Positions 25,748-33,936 of a stretch of DNA of 64,000 nucleotides are shown here, in pieces. Below the pieces are notes generated by a model. The model saw only the letters and a list, made by a program, of their open reading frames with translations, was not told the origin of the DNA and did not search any database. Each line of letters starts with the position of its first letter. The stretch's first letter is position 1. Location of the stretch: assembly GCA_024234935.1 (NCBI GenBank), contig JACKNI010000005.1, positions 139,764-203,763 of the forward strand, read 5' to 3'. This DNA is from Chromatiales bacterium. GTDB lineage: Bacteria; Pseudomonadota; Gammaproteobacteria; Steroidobacterales; GCA-2729495. The position numbers were made by a program, and so were the translations under genes.

Positions 25748-27460
25748 ATGGGTGCGTTCAAGGAACCACACGGCGGCGAGCTCAAGCAGCTTTATCTTGG
25801 CGAAGCAGCGGCTGAAGCCGAGAAGAAGGCAGCACAGAAATACAAGTCCTGGGATCTCAGCGAACGGCAGCTCTGCGATCTGGAGCTGATCCTGAACGGC
25901 GCGTTCTCGCCCCTCGAAGGTTTCCTTGGCAAGGACGACTACGAGCATGTGTTGCGTGACATGCGCCTGAAGTCCGGAGTGATCTGGTCGATACCGATCA
26001 ATCTCGATATCAGCAAGGCCTTTGCCGATACCATCAAGGTTGGCGAGTCCATCGCGCTGCGTGACCAGGAGGGCGTGCTGATCGCCACGCTGCAGATCCA
26101 GGACATCTGGACCCCGGACAAGGCCAAGGAAGCCTGGGCCGTCTATGGCACCGAGGATCAGAAGCATCCCGGCGTGGACTACATCATGAACACGGCCGGT
26201 CCCGTGTATGTGGGCGGCACGGTGCGCGGCGTCGAGCCGCCGACCCACTACGACTTCAAGCTCTGGCGCGACTCGCCGGCTGAACTGCGTGGCCGTTTCC
26301 GCAAGCTGGGCTGGCGCAAGGTCGTGGCCTTCCAGACGCGCAATCCGCTGCATCGTGCGCACCAGGAGCTTACCTTTCGTGCCGCGCGCGAGTGCGAGGC
26401 CAACCTGCTGATCCAGCCGGTCGTCGGCCTGACCAAGCCCGGTGACGTGGATCACTACACGCGAGTGCGTTGCTACGAGCATGTGCTCGAGCAATATCCG
26501 GAGCAGACCACGACCCTCTCGCTATTGAACCTGGCCATGCGCATGGCCGGTCCGCGTGAGGCGATCTGGCACGCCATAGTCCGCAAGAATTACGGCTGCA
26601 CGCACTTCATCGTCGGCCGCGACCACGCCGGTCCCGGTAACGACTCGAAGGGCGAACCCTTCTACGGGCCCTACGATGCGCAGGAACTGATGGCGCAGTA
26701 CGAGACTGAACTCGACATCACGATGGTGCCGTTCAAGGAGATGGTCTACATCGAAGACCGCGCCCAGTACGTCCCGGCTGATGAGGTCGGCAAGGATGAA
26801 AAGGTGCTGAACATCTCCGGTACCGAATTCCGCCGTCGCCTCAACGAGGGGCTCGACATTCCCGAGTGGTTCTCCTTCCCGAAGGTGGTCGAAGAACTGC
26901 GCAAGACCCACCCGGCCCGCCACAAGCAGGGCTTCACGATCTTCTTTACCGGCCTGTCGGGCTCCGGCAAGTCGGCCGTGGCCCGGGCGCTGCTCTCCAA
27001 GCTGCTCGAAAACGGCAGTCGTCGCGTGACGCTGCTCGACGGCGACCTGGTACGGAAGAACCTGTCGAGCGAGCTGGGCTTCTCCAAGGAGCACCGCGAC
27101 CTCAACATCCTGCGCATCGGCTACGTGGCTTCGGAGATCACCAAGAACGGTGGTGTGGCCATCTGCGCGCCGATCGCGCCCTATACGGTGACGCGGCGCA
27201 AGGTGCGCCAGTCCGTCGAGCCGGTCGGTGGCTTCGTCGAGGTGTATGTGTCCACGCCGATCGAAGTCTGCGAACAGCGTGACCGCAAGGGCCTCTATGC
27301 CAAGGCGCGCGCCGGAATTCTCAAGGAATTCACTGGTATTTCAGACCCTTACGAGGTGCCCGAGAATCCGGAAGTGGTGATCGACACGCAGGGTATCAGC
27401 CCTGACCAGGCCGCCCACCGGATCCTGGTGAAACTGGAGAGTATGGGCTTCATCCGCTAG
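25748..27460 (+). CDS. Fused ATP sulfurylase / adenylylsulfate kinase
   Basis: A 570-residue bifunctional enzyme. The first about 390 residues are a homo-oligomeric ATP sulfurylase (PUA-like domain, then QTRNPLHRAH and GRDHAGPG, the nucleotide-binding motifs), which makes APS from sulfate and ATP. The last about 180 residues are APS kinase (GLSGSGKSAVARAL Walker A; DGDLVRKNL; NGGVAICAPIAPY), which makes PAPS. ATG at 25748 sits ten bases after AGAGGA; a GTG at 25742 is too close. There are no cysDN, cysH or cysJI genes here. The two-domain order resembles the enzyme of Aquifex and several marine bacteria. Confidence 0.93.
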   Translation: MGAFKEPHGGELKQLYLGEAAAEAEKKAAQKYKSWDLSERQLCDLELILNGAFSPLEGFLGKDDYEHVLRDMRLKSGVIWSIPINLDISKAFADTIKVGESIALRDQEGVLIATLQIQDIWTPDKAKEAWAVYGTEDQKHPGVDYIMNTAGPVYVGGTVRGVEPPTHYDFKLWRDSPAELRGRFRKLGWRKVVAFQTRNPLHRAHQELTFRAARECEANLLIQPVVGLTKPGDVDHYTRVRCYEHVLEQYPEQTTTLSLLNLAMRMAGPREAIWHAIVRKNYGCTHFIVGRDHAGPGNDSKGEPFYGPYDAQELMAQYETELDITMVPFKEMVYIEDRAQYVPADEVGKDEKVLNISGTEFRRRLNEGLDIPEWFSFPKVVEELRKTHPARHKQGFTIFFTGLSGSGKSAVARALLSKLLENGSRRVTLLDGDLVRKNLSSELGFSKEHRDLNILRIGYVASEITKNGGVAICAPIAPYTVTRRKVRQSVEPVGGFVEVYVSTPIEVCEQRDRKGLYAKARAGILKEFTGISDPYEVPENPEVVIDTQGISPDQAAHRILVKLESMGFIR

Positions 27461-27479
27461 GTGATAGCCTGTCCAGCCT

Positions 27480-28820
27480 ATGCCGGGCAAGGTTTACATC
27501 AAGACATTCGGGTGCCAGATGAACGAGTACGATTCCAGCCGCATGCTGGACGTGCTTCGCGTCAGTCATGGCATGGAACCGACCGATCGGCCTGAAGAGG
27601 CCGACGTGCTCCTGCTCAACACCTGCTCGATACGCGAGAAGGCCCAGGAAAAGGTTTTTTCGCACCTCGGGGTCTGGCGCGAACTCAAGGAGCAGCGCCC
27701 CGGCTTGCTGATCGGCGTCGGTGGCTGCGTCGCCAGTCAGGAAGCCGAGGCGGTTCGCAGCCGCGCACCCTTCGTCGACATGGTGTTCGGCCCGCAGACA
27801 CTGCATCGCCTGCCCGGCTTCATCGACGAAATCCGCGCGCGCGGTCGGGCCGTGGTCGATGTGAGCTTCCCGGAGATCGAGAAATTCGACCGTCTGCCCG
27901 AGCCCCGGGCGGACGGTCCGACGGCTTTCGTGTCGATCATGGAAGGCTGCAGCAAGTATTGCAGCTTCTGTGTCGTGCCTTATACGCGCGGCGAAGAAGT
28001 CAGCCGGCCGCTCGACGATGTGGTTGCCGAGGTCGCCGGGCTTGCGGCACAGGGCGTGCGGGAAGTCACGCTGCTCGGACAGAACGTCAACGGTTTCCGC
28101 GGCCCCACCCACGACGGGAAATTCGCAGACCTCGCCCTGCTGATCAACTATGTCGCCCTGATCGAGGGCATCGGGCGAATCCGTTTCACCACCTCGCACC
28201 CGCGGGAGTTCAACGATCGCCTGATCGATGCCTATGCGCGCGTGCCGAAGCTTGCCAACCATCTGCATCTGCCGGTGCAGAGTGGCTCGGACCGGATCCT
28301 CACACTGATGAAGCGCGGGCATACGGTTGCCGAATATGAGCAGAAGATCCGTGCCCTGCGCGCAGTACGGCCGGATATCAGCATCTCGACAGATCTGATC
28401 GTTGGTTTCCCCGGCGAGACAGCCGAGGATTTCGCGGCCACCATGCAGCTGATCGAGGCCATCGGCTTTGACCAGTCTTTCAGCTTTGTCTACAGCCCGC
28501 GGCCCGGCACACCGGCGGCGGCGCTCGCGGACCCGGTGCCCGAAGAAGAAAAGCTGCGCCGGCTTGCCGTCCTTCAGGCGAAGATCACCGCGCATTCACG
28601 GTCGATCAGCCGTAACATGATCGGTACCGTGCAGCGAGTGCTGGTCGAACGGCCATCGCGCAAGAATCCGCACCAGCTCGCGGGCAAGACCAGCAACAAC
28701 CGCTGGGTAAATTTTGACGGGCCGCCGGACCGCATCGGGCGCTTCGTGGACCTGCTGATCACCGAAGCGATGGCCAATTCGTTGCGCGGCCGGCTCGTGT
28801 CTTCTGCTGTGGCGGCCTGA
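27480..28820 (+). CDS. miaB: tRNA-2-methylthio-N6-dimethylallyladenosine synthase
   Basis: A 446-residue radical-SAM methylthiotransferase that adds the 2-methylthio group to i6A37 of tRNA. The N-terminal UPF0004 domain supplies Cys12, Cys49 and Cys83 for the auxiliary 4Fe-4S cluster; the radical-SAM motif is Cys157-X3-Cys161-X2-Cys164 (CSKYCSFC). A TRAM domain forms the C-terminus (about residues 378-440). It is the first gene of miaB-phoH-ybeY-corC-lnt. Confidence 0.97.
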   Translation: MPGKVYIKTFGCQMNEYDSSRMLDVLRVSHGMEPTDRPEEADVLLLNTCSIREKAQEKVFSHLGVWRELKEQRPGLLIGVGGCVASQEAEAVRSRAPFVDMVFGPQTLHRLPGFIDEIRARGRAVVDVSFPEIEKFDRLPEPRADGPTAFVSIMEGCSKYCSFCVVPYTRGEEVSRPLDDVVAEVAGLAAQGVREVTLLGQNVNGFRGPTHDGKFADLALLINYVALIEGIGRIRFTTSHPREFNDRLIDAYARVPKLANHLHLPVQSGSDRILTLMKRGHTVAEYEQKIRALRAVRPDISISTDLIVGFPGETAEDFAATMQLIEAIGFDQSFSFVYSPRPGTPAAALADPVPEEEKLRRLAVLQAKITAHSRSISRNMIGTVQRVLVERPSRKNPHQLAGKTSNNRWVNFDGPPDRIGRFVDLLITEAMANSLRGRLVSSAVAA

Positions 28821-28835
28821 GGACCGCCGACACAC

Positions 28836-29867
28836 ATGCCTGGTCCTGAAACGAGCCCCGAACCCGCTTCCGAAACGCAGGAGCTTTTGCTCGAATCGCC
28901 TGACAATGCGGCGCTCGCCAACCTGTCCGGCCAGTTCGATGAAAACCTGCGGCAGATCGAGCGGCGGCTCGATATCCTCATCAGCAATCGCGGCGACCGT
29001 TTCCGGCTCAGCGGTGCGCCGGCTGCAGTAGAAGCGGGTAGCCGTATCCTGCGCGAATTGTTCCGTCTGGCGGCAACAGCGCCGGTCGATGCACAGCGCC
29101 TGCACATGACGATCCAGGAGAACCTGATGGAGCACGCGGCGGCGCAAAGTGCCGGGTCCGCAGATGACGGCGGTTTGACCATGAAGACGCGGCGCCTGCA
29201 TATCCGGCCCCGCGGCAGCAATCAGCGCGCCTATCTCGAAGCGATCCGCAGCCATGACCTGTGTTTCGGTATCGGTCCGGCCGGTACCGGCAAGACCTAT
29301 CTGGCGGTGGCCAGCGCCGTGGCGGCGCTGGAAGAGGAGCGCGTACGGCGCATCGTGCTGGTGCGTCCGGCGGTGGAGGCCGGCGAGCGGCTCGGCTTCC
29401 TGCCCGGCGACATGTCGCAGAAGGTGGATCCCTACCTGCGCCCGATGTACGACGCGCTTTACGAGATGATGGGCTTCGACCGCGTGGCACGGCTGATCGA
29501 GCGCAACATCATCGAAGTGGCCCCGCTGGCTTTCATGCGCGGCCGCTCGCTCAACGAGAGCTTCGTGATCCTCGACGAGGCGCAGAACACCTCCATCGAG
29601 CAGATGAAGATGCTGGTAACCCGGCTCGGCTTCGGTTCGTGTGCCGTGATTACCGGTGACCTGACCCAGATCGATCTGCCCAGGCACCAGGTTTCCGGTC
29701 TCAGGCATGCAACGCAGGTCCTGCAGGGCGTGGTGGGGATCAATTTCACCTACTTCACTGCGGGCGATGTCGTCCGCCATGCGCTCGTGCAGCGCATCGT
29801 CGAGGCCTATCAGCGTTTCGAGACGGCGGCTGCACCGAAAGAAGACGAGCGGCGCGGTGGGGGCTGA
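28836..29867 (+). CDS. PhoH-like ATPase
   Basis: A 343-residue PhoH/YbeZ-type ATPase linked to RNA metabolism and partner of YbeY. A KH-like region (about residues 25-100) precedes the ATPase core with Walker A GPAGTGKT at 147-154, the segment RPAVEAGERLGFLPGD, and Walker B-like FVILDEAQN. Compared with E. coli YbeZ the N-terminus is similar in length. It starts 15 bases after miaB and overlaps ybeY by 11 bases. Confidence 0.94.
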   Translation: MPGPETSPEPASETQELLLESPDNAALANLSGQFDENLRQIERRLDILISNRGDRFRLSGAPAAVEAGSRILRELFRLAATAPVDAQRLHMTIQENLMEHAAAQSAGSADDGGLTMKTRRLHIRPRGSNQRAYLEAIRSHDLCFGIGPAGTGKTYLAVASAVAALEEERVRRIVLVRPAVEAGERLGFLPGDMSQKVDPYLRPMYDALYEMMGFDRVARLIERNIIEVAPLAFMRGRSLNESFVILDEAQNTSIEQMKMLVTRLGFGSCAVITGDLTQIDLPRHQVSGLRHATQVLQGVVGINFTYFTAGDVVRHALVQRIVEAYQRFETAAAPKEDERRGGG

Positions 29868-30372
29868 ACCGCCGGGACCACGCGTCGATATCGACGTGCA
29901 GCTTGCTACGGGCGAGGCTCCGGTGCCGGATGGTGCCGACTTCGAGCGCTGGGTCTGTGCCGCCATGCGGGCGACCGGCAGCCGGCGCAACGGCGAACTG
30001 GCGATCAGGCTGGTCGGTGCGGATGAAGGCGCCGAGCTCAACCAGACCTGGCGCGACAAACCGGGGCCGACCAATGTGCTGGCCTTTCCACCCCCTGATC
30101 TCGCTGCCGCCGGTTTGCCGGATGATGTGCCGGCAGAGTTCGGCGACCTGGTGATCTGCCTGCCGGTGGTGGTCCGCGAGGCGGCCGAGCAGGGCAAGGC
30201 GCCGCTCGCCCATCTCGCCCATCTGGTCGTGCATGGCACCCTCCATCTGCTTGGCCACACGCACGACGGCGAGGCCGATACGGTGCGCATGGAGGGGCTG
30301 GAGACCGCGGCGCTGGCGGGACTGGGCTTTCCGGACCCCTATGTCACCGACGCTCGTGCCGGAACCAAGTAG
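29857..30372 (+). CDS. ybeY: Endoribonuclease YbeY (16S rRNA maturation)
   Basis: A 171-residue metal-dependent endoribonuclease used in 16S rRNA 3'-end maturation and ribosome quality control. The zinc motif HGTLHLLGHTH near residue 127 is intact and is followed by E..R.E. GTG at 29857 (MGAEPPGPRVDIDVQ) lies 11 bases inside phoH and gives the right length; the frame is open further upstream in phoH but only as a shadow. Co-transcription with phoH and corC is typical. Confidence 0.95.
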   Translation: MGAEPPGPRVDIDVQLATGEAPVPDGADFERWVCAAMRATGSRRNGELAIRLVGADEGAELNQTWRDKPGPTNVLAFPPPDLAAAGLPDDVPAEFGDLVICLPVVVREAAEQGKAPLAHLAHLVVHGTLHLLGHTHDGEADTVRMEGLETAALAGLGFPDPYVTDARAGTK

Positions 30373-30384
30373 AATGCAGCCATC

Positions 30385-31257
30385 ATGACTGGCGACGATA
30401 CCGACGAACGATCAGGCGGGACCTGGTTTGGCCGACTGCGGCAGGTAATCAGGGGCGATACCGCCACCCGCGAGGACCTGCTCCAGCTGTTGCGCGATGC
30501 GCACGACCGCACGGTGCTCGATGCCGACGAACTCGCGATGCTCGAGGGTGTGCTGGCGGTTTCCGAGATGCAGGTACGCGATGTGATGGTGCCGCGCTCG
30601 CAGATGGTGGTGCTGGAACGTGATGCCTCGCGCGATGAAATACTGAAGACCATCGTCGAGAGTGGCCACTCGCGGTTCCCGCTGATCGGCAACGACCGCG
30701 AAGAAGTGGTTGGCATCCTGCTCGCCAAGGACGTGTTGCGCTACTTCGTTGAAGCGCCCGACCAGGCCTTCGATATCACGCGCTGGCTGCGTCCGGCGAC
30801 CTTCATTCCGGAAAGCAAACGGCTCAACCGGCTGCTCAAGGAGCTGCGCATGAGCCGCAAGCACCTCGCCGTGGTGGTCGATGAATATGGCGGCATCGCC
30901 GGGCTGATCACCATCGAGGACGTGCTCGAGGAGATCGTCGGCGAGATCGACGATGAATTCGATGCAGCCGAGGCCGGTCCGATCCAGCAGCAGGACCCTG
31001 GCTGCTATCACCTGCGTGCGCTGACCCGCATCGAAGAGTTCAACGAGTTCTTTGGCACTGCGCTGGAGGATGAGCACTACGACACGGTTGGCGGACTGGT
31101 GATGTATGCGCTGGGGCACCTGCCACGCCGGGGCGAAACCGTGACCGTCGGTGAATTCCAGTTCCGCGTATTGCAGGCGGACCGGCGCCGTATCCACAGC
31201 GTCGAGGTTACGCGCCGTGCGGCCGCTGCTGAAGACGGCGACACTGCCGCAGCCTGA
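30385..31257 (+). CDS. corC: CorC/HlyC-family transporter-associated protein
   Basis: A 290-residue cytoplasmic protein with two CBS domains (about residues 65-185; MVPRSQMVVLERDAS and VVVDEYGGIAGLITIEDVLEEIVGEI) and a C-terminal CorC/HlyC domain (about 205-280). There is no membrane segment. E. coli YbeX/CorC is linked to magnesium efflux and ribosome metabolism. It lies 12 bases after ybeY and 15 before lnt, as in many gammaproteobacteria. Confidence 0.93.
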   Translation: MTGDDTDERSGGTWFGRLRQVIRGDTATREDLLQLLRDAHDRTVLDADELAMLEGVLAVSEMQVRDVMVPRSQMVVLERDASRDEILKTIVESGHSRFPLIGNDREEVVGILLAKDVLRYFVEAPDQAFDITRWLRPATFIPESKRLNRLLKELRMSRKHLAVVVDEYGGIAGLITIEDVLEEIVGEIDDEFDAAEAGPIQQQDPGCYHLRALTRIEEFNEFFGTALEDEHYDTVGGLVMYALGHLPRRGETVTVGEFQFRVLQADRRRIHSVEVTRRAAAAEDGDTAAA

Positions 31258-31272
31258 TACCAGCGCAAGCCC

Positions 31273-32784
31273 GTGGTGATCCGTCGCCTGCTGACCAGTC
31301 GCGGACTCTTGCTGGCGCTTGCCGGCGGTGCCTGTCTGCCGCTTGGCTTTGCTCCCTTTGCACTCTGGTGGCTTACGCCGCTGCTGTTTGCCGGACTGTT
31401 TCTGCTGCTCGATGGGCAGGCGCTCCGCGAGCGTGTGCGGCGTGCCTTCGTGTTCGGTTTCGGTGCCTTCGTCACGGGCACGTACTGGCTCTACATCAGC
31501 ATCCACGATTTCGGCGGCCTGGCGCCGCCGATTGCCGGCGCCATCGTGCTGCTGCTGATTCTCATCATGTCGCTCTATCACGCGGTCTGGATCCTGCTCT
31601 GCAGCCTGGTGCCGGGCCGCGCCCGCGCCTGGCAGTGTCTCGCCATCCTGCCGGCCGGATGGACGCTCATCGAATGGCTGCGGGGCTGGTTGTTCGGCGG
31701 CTTTCCCTGGCTGAGCGTCGGCTACAGCCAGATCGACGGGCCGCTCGCGGTCTGGGCACCGGTGGTCGGCGTGCACGGGATATCCCTGCTGGTGCTGCTG
31801 ATTGCCGGTGCGCTCGTCGTGTTGCCGGGCGGAAGCTTGCGCCCACGACTTGCCGGGCTGCTCGTGATCGGCCTGATCGCCGCCGGCACCCTGTTGCTGG
31901 ACGAGCTGCAGTGGACCACGCCGCATGGCGATCCGCTGCAGGTTGCGCTGGTGCAGGGTGGTATCACGCAGGACCGCAAGTGGCTGGCTGAAGAACTCGA
32001 GTCCACCCAGGCGCTGTACAGCAAGCTCACCATCGGTCTCGACAAGCCGGAACTCATCATCTGGCCCGAGGCCGCCATCCCGGCGCTCGCGCATGAAGTC
32101 GAGGACTACCTCACGGCCTTCGCCGAACTCGCCAAGGCGCGCCACCAGACCATCGTGCTCGGCATTCTCACCTACGAGTTCGACACCAAGGCCTTCCACA
32201 ACTCCCTGCTGATGATCGGCAAGGGTGCAGGCCTCTATCACAAGCGGCACCTCGTGCCTTTCGGCGAATACTTCCCGGTGCCGGACTTCATTCGCAACAT
32301 GTTGCGAATGATGAATCTGCCCTATCAGGACATCGATGCGGGCCCGGCTCACCAGTTGCCCCTGCAGATGCCCGGTGTCGCACTTGCGCCGACCATCTGC
32401 TACGAAGACGTCTTCGGCACCGAATTGCGCAGCTTTCTGCCCGCCGCCGGGTTGCTCGTCAATGTCAGCAACGATGCCTGGTTCGGCGATTCAATTGCGC
32501 CGCACCAGCACCTGCAGATGGCGCGCTTCCGCGCTCTCGAAACCGGCCGCTACATGTTGCGCAGCACGAACACCGGCATCACGGCGATCATCGATGAGCA
32601 GGGCAGGGTCATCGAGCGCGGCAAACAGTTCGGCGTCGCGATCGTGACCGGAACGGCGCAGCCCTTCAGCGGTGCAACCCCGTGGGTCCGCTTCGGCAAT
32701 ACGCCGGTACTTGGCGCATGCCTGCTGCTGTTATTGTTGCCCTTCGTGTCCCGCCGCAGGCCCGGGAATGCATCGACGGATTAG
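31273..32784 (+). CDS. lnt: Apolipoprotein N-acyltransferase
   Basis: A 503-residue inner-membrane enzyme that adds the third acyl chain to lipoproteins. About six N-terminal helices precede a nitrilase domain (from about residue 220) with the catalytic Glu in WPEAAIPALAHE, a Lys in the HKRHLVPFGEYFPV region, and the catalytic Cys in APTICYEDVFG. Two GTG codons at 31273 and 31276 can start it. It follows corC and ends the operon. Confidence 0.95.
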   Translation: MVIRRLLTSRGLLLALAGGACLPLGFAPFALWWLTPLLFAGLFLLLDGQALRERVRRAFVFGFGAFVTGTYWLYISIHDFGGLAPPIAGAIVLLLILIMSLYHAVWILLCSLVPGRARAWQCLAILPAGWTLIEWLRGWLFGGFPWLSVGYSQIDGPLAVWAPVVGVHGISLLVLLIAGALVVLPGGSLRPRLAGLLVIGLIAAGTLLLDELQWTTPHGDPLQVALVQGGITQDRKWLAEELESTQALYSKLTIGLDKPELIIWPEAAIPALAHEVEDYLTAFAELAKARHQTIVLGILTYEFDTKAFHNSLLMIGKGAGLYHKRHLVPFGEYFPVPDFIRNMLRMMNLPYQDIDAGPAHQLPLQMPGVALAPTICYEDVFGTELRSFLPAAGLLVNVSNDAWFGDSIAPHQHLQMARFRALETGRYMLRSTNTGITAIIDEQGRVIERGKQFGVAIVTGTAQPFSGATPWVRFGNTPVLGACLLLLLLPFVSRRRPGNASTD

Positions 32785-32875
32785 GCGGCAGGGGCGGCAG
32801 GGATGCCATCCCCGGCCGAATTCATACTAAACTTCTCCACCAGGTTTCCGAGTGTCGACCCAAGGATCACAGCCC

Positions 32876-33361
32876 ATGTCTTCAACAAAAGCCTCCCAGT
32901 ACACTGTCGCCAAGGTGCTGCACTGGATTGCCGGTGTGTTTATCGGCTTCAACCTGATGTCCGGATGGCGGATCGCCACCTTTGATCTGAACGTGAAAGA
33001 GATCCTCATCTCGATCCACTCGGGTGTCGGGATCATGGTCTTCACGCTCATGATCATCCGCTGGTGGTGGCGCAAGAAGAACAACCTCTACACGCCGCCG
33101 AACTGGTGGAAGCGCTGGCCGATCGTGCTGCAGTGGATCTTCTATCCCTTGCTGCTGATACAGCCGGTGCTCGGTTTTTGTGTGGCGCTGTACAACGACT
33201 ACGACGTGAAGGCATTCGGCTTCGTCGATATTTCGTCCCTTGCGGACAGCAACCCGGTGTTGCGCGCACTGTTCTTCGACATGCACACCTGGCTCGCAGT
33301 CGCGCTCATCGTCCTCGTGCTCACGCATGGCGCTGACCGGTTGAGGGTGCTGTTTACCTGA
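32876..33361 (+). CDS. Cytochrome b561-like membrane protein
   Basis: A 161-residue membrane protein with four hydrophobic helices. Histidines that could hold two b-type haems are at VLHWIAGV, SIHSGVGIM, DMHTWLAVA and VLTHGADR, the pattern of bacterial cytochrome b561. ATG at 32876 (MSSTKASQYTVAKVLHW) is preferred to a GTG 24 bases upstream. It probably passes electrons between quinol and a periplasmic partner. No such partner is encoded next to it. Confidence 0.83.
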   Translation: MSSTKASQYTVAKVLHWIAGVFIGFNLMSGWRIATFDLNVKEILISIHSGVGIMVFTLMIIRWWWRKKNNLYTPPNWWKRWPIVLQWIFYPLLLIQPVLGFCVALYNDYDVKAFGFVDISSLADSNPVLRALFFDMHTWLAVALIVLVLTHGADRLRVLFT

Positions 33362-33443
33362 GCGGGCGCTGCTCGTTGGCGCCGGTCCGGACTGCCGGCT
33401 GGCGCTCGCACGACGCCAACGCAAAACCGGTCTCGGGTGCCTG

Positions 33444-33881
33444 ATGCGAATTCTGCTGCTTGCGCTGGGTTTTCTGCTCGTCAGTGTGGTGGTATTGCCA
33501 CTGCTCAGCATCACCGTCGGCCGCCTGGTAATTGACGACGGCATCGAGAGCTTTCGCGGCGATCCGCTTGCCTACAAGGTGGCCAGGAACGCCTACGACA
33601 TGGCTCAGCGGCACCGGGACAGTGCGTTTCAACGCCTCGTTGCACCTGCCGGGCGCGTGGTGGCGGTTACCTTCAAGCCCGGACACTGCCTGAAAGCGGC
33701 CAGTTCGGCTTCCCTGCCGTCATCGAATGACAAGGTCCGCCGGCCTGCTCTTGGCAAGACTTCCGCGGATCCCGATGCGGCCGTCATGCGCGAATACACC
33801 GCGCAGGTGCGCTTCCATACCTTCTTCGGCTATCCGGTGGAAGATGTGTTCCTCGAGTGCGGGGGCGATAGCGTCAGCTGA
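33444..33881 (+). CDS. Hypothetical exported or membrane-anchored protein
   Basis: A 145-residue protein I do not recognise. It begins with a hydrophobic stretch MRILLLALGFLLVSVVVLPLLSI that can be a signal anchor. The rest is mixed, with two Cys (GHCLKA and FLECGGD) that could form a disulfide in the periplasm. It sits between the b561-like gene and leuS on the same strand. Codon use looks like its neighbours, so it is probably a real gene. Confidence 0.65.
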   Translation: MRILLLALGFLLVSVVVLPLLSITVGRLVIDDGIESFRGDPLAYKVARNAYDMAQRHRDSAFQRLVAPAGRVVAVTFKPGHCLKAASSASLPSSNDKVRRPALGKTSADPDAAVMREYTAQVRFHTFFGYPVEDVFLECGGDSVS

Positions 33882-33936
33882 ATGGTGCCGGTGTATCCTT
33901 GCCAGCCATTTTCGATAACTTGCAAGCACCGTATCC

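Noticed and set aside
30412..32352. A 646-codon minus-strand frame opposite corC and lnt
   Set aside because: It spans two well-recognised genes on the other strand and shows no domain; long antisense frames are common at this GC content.
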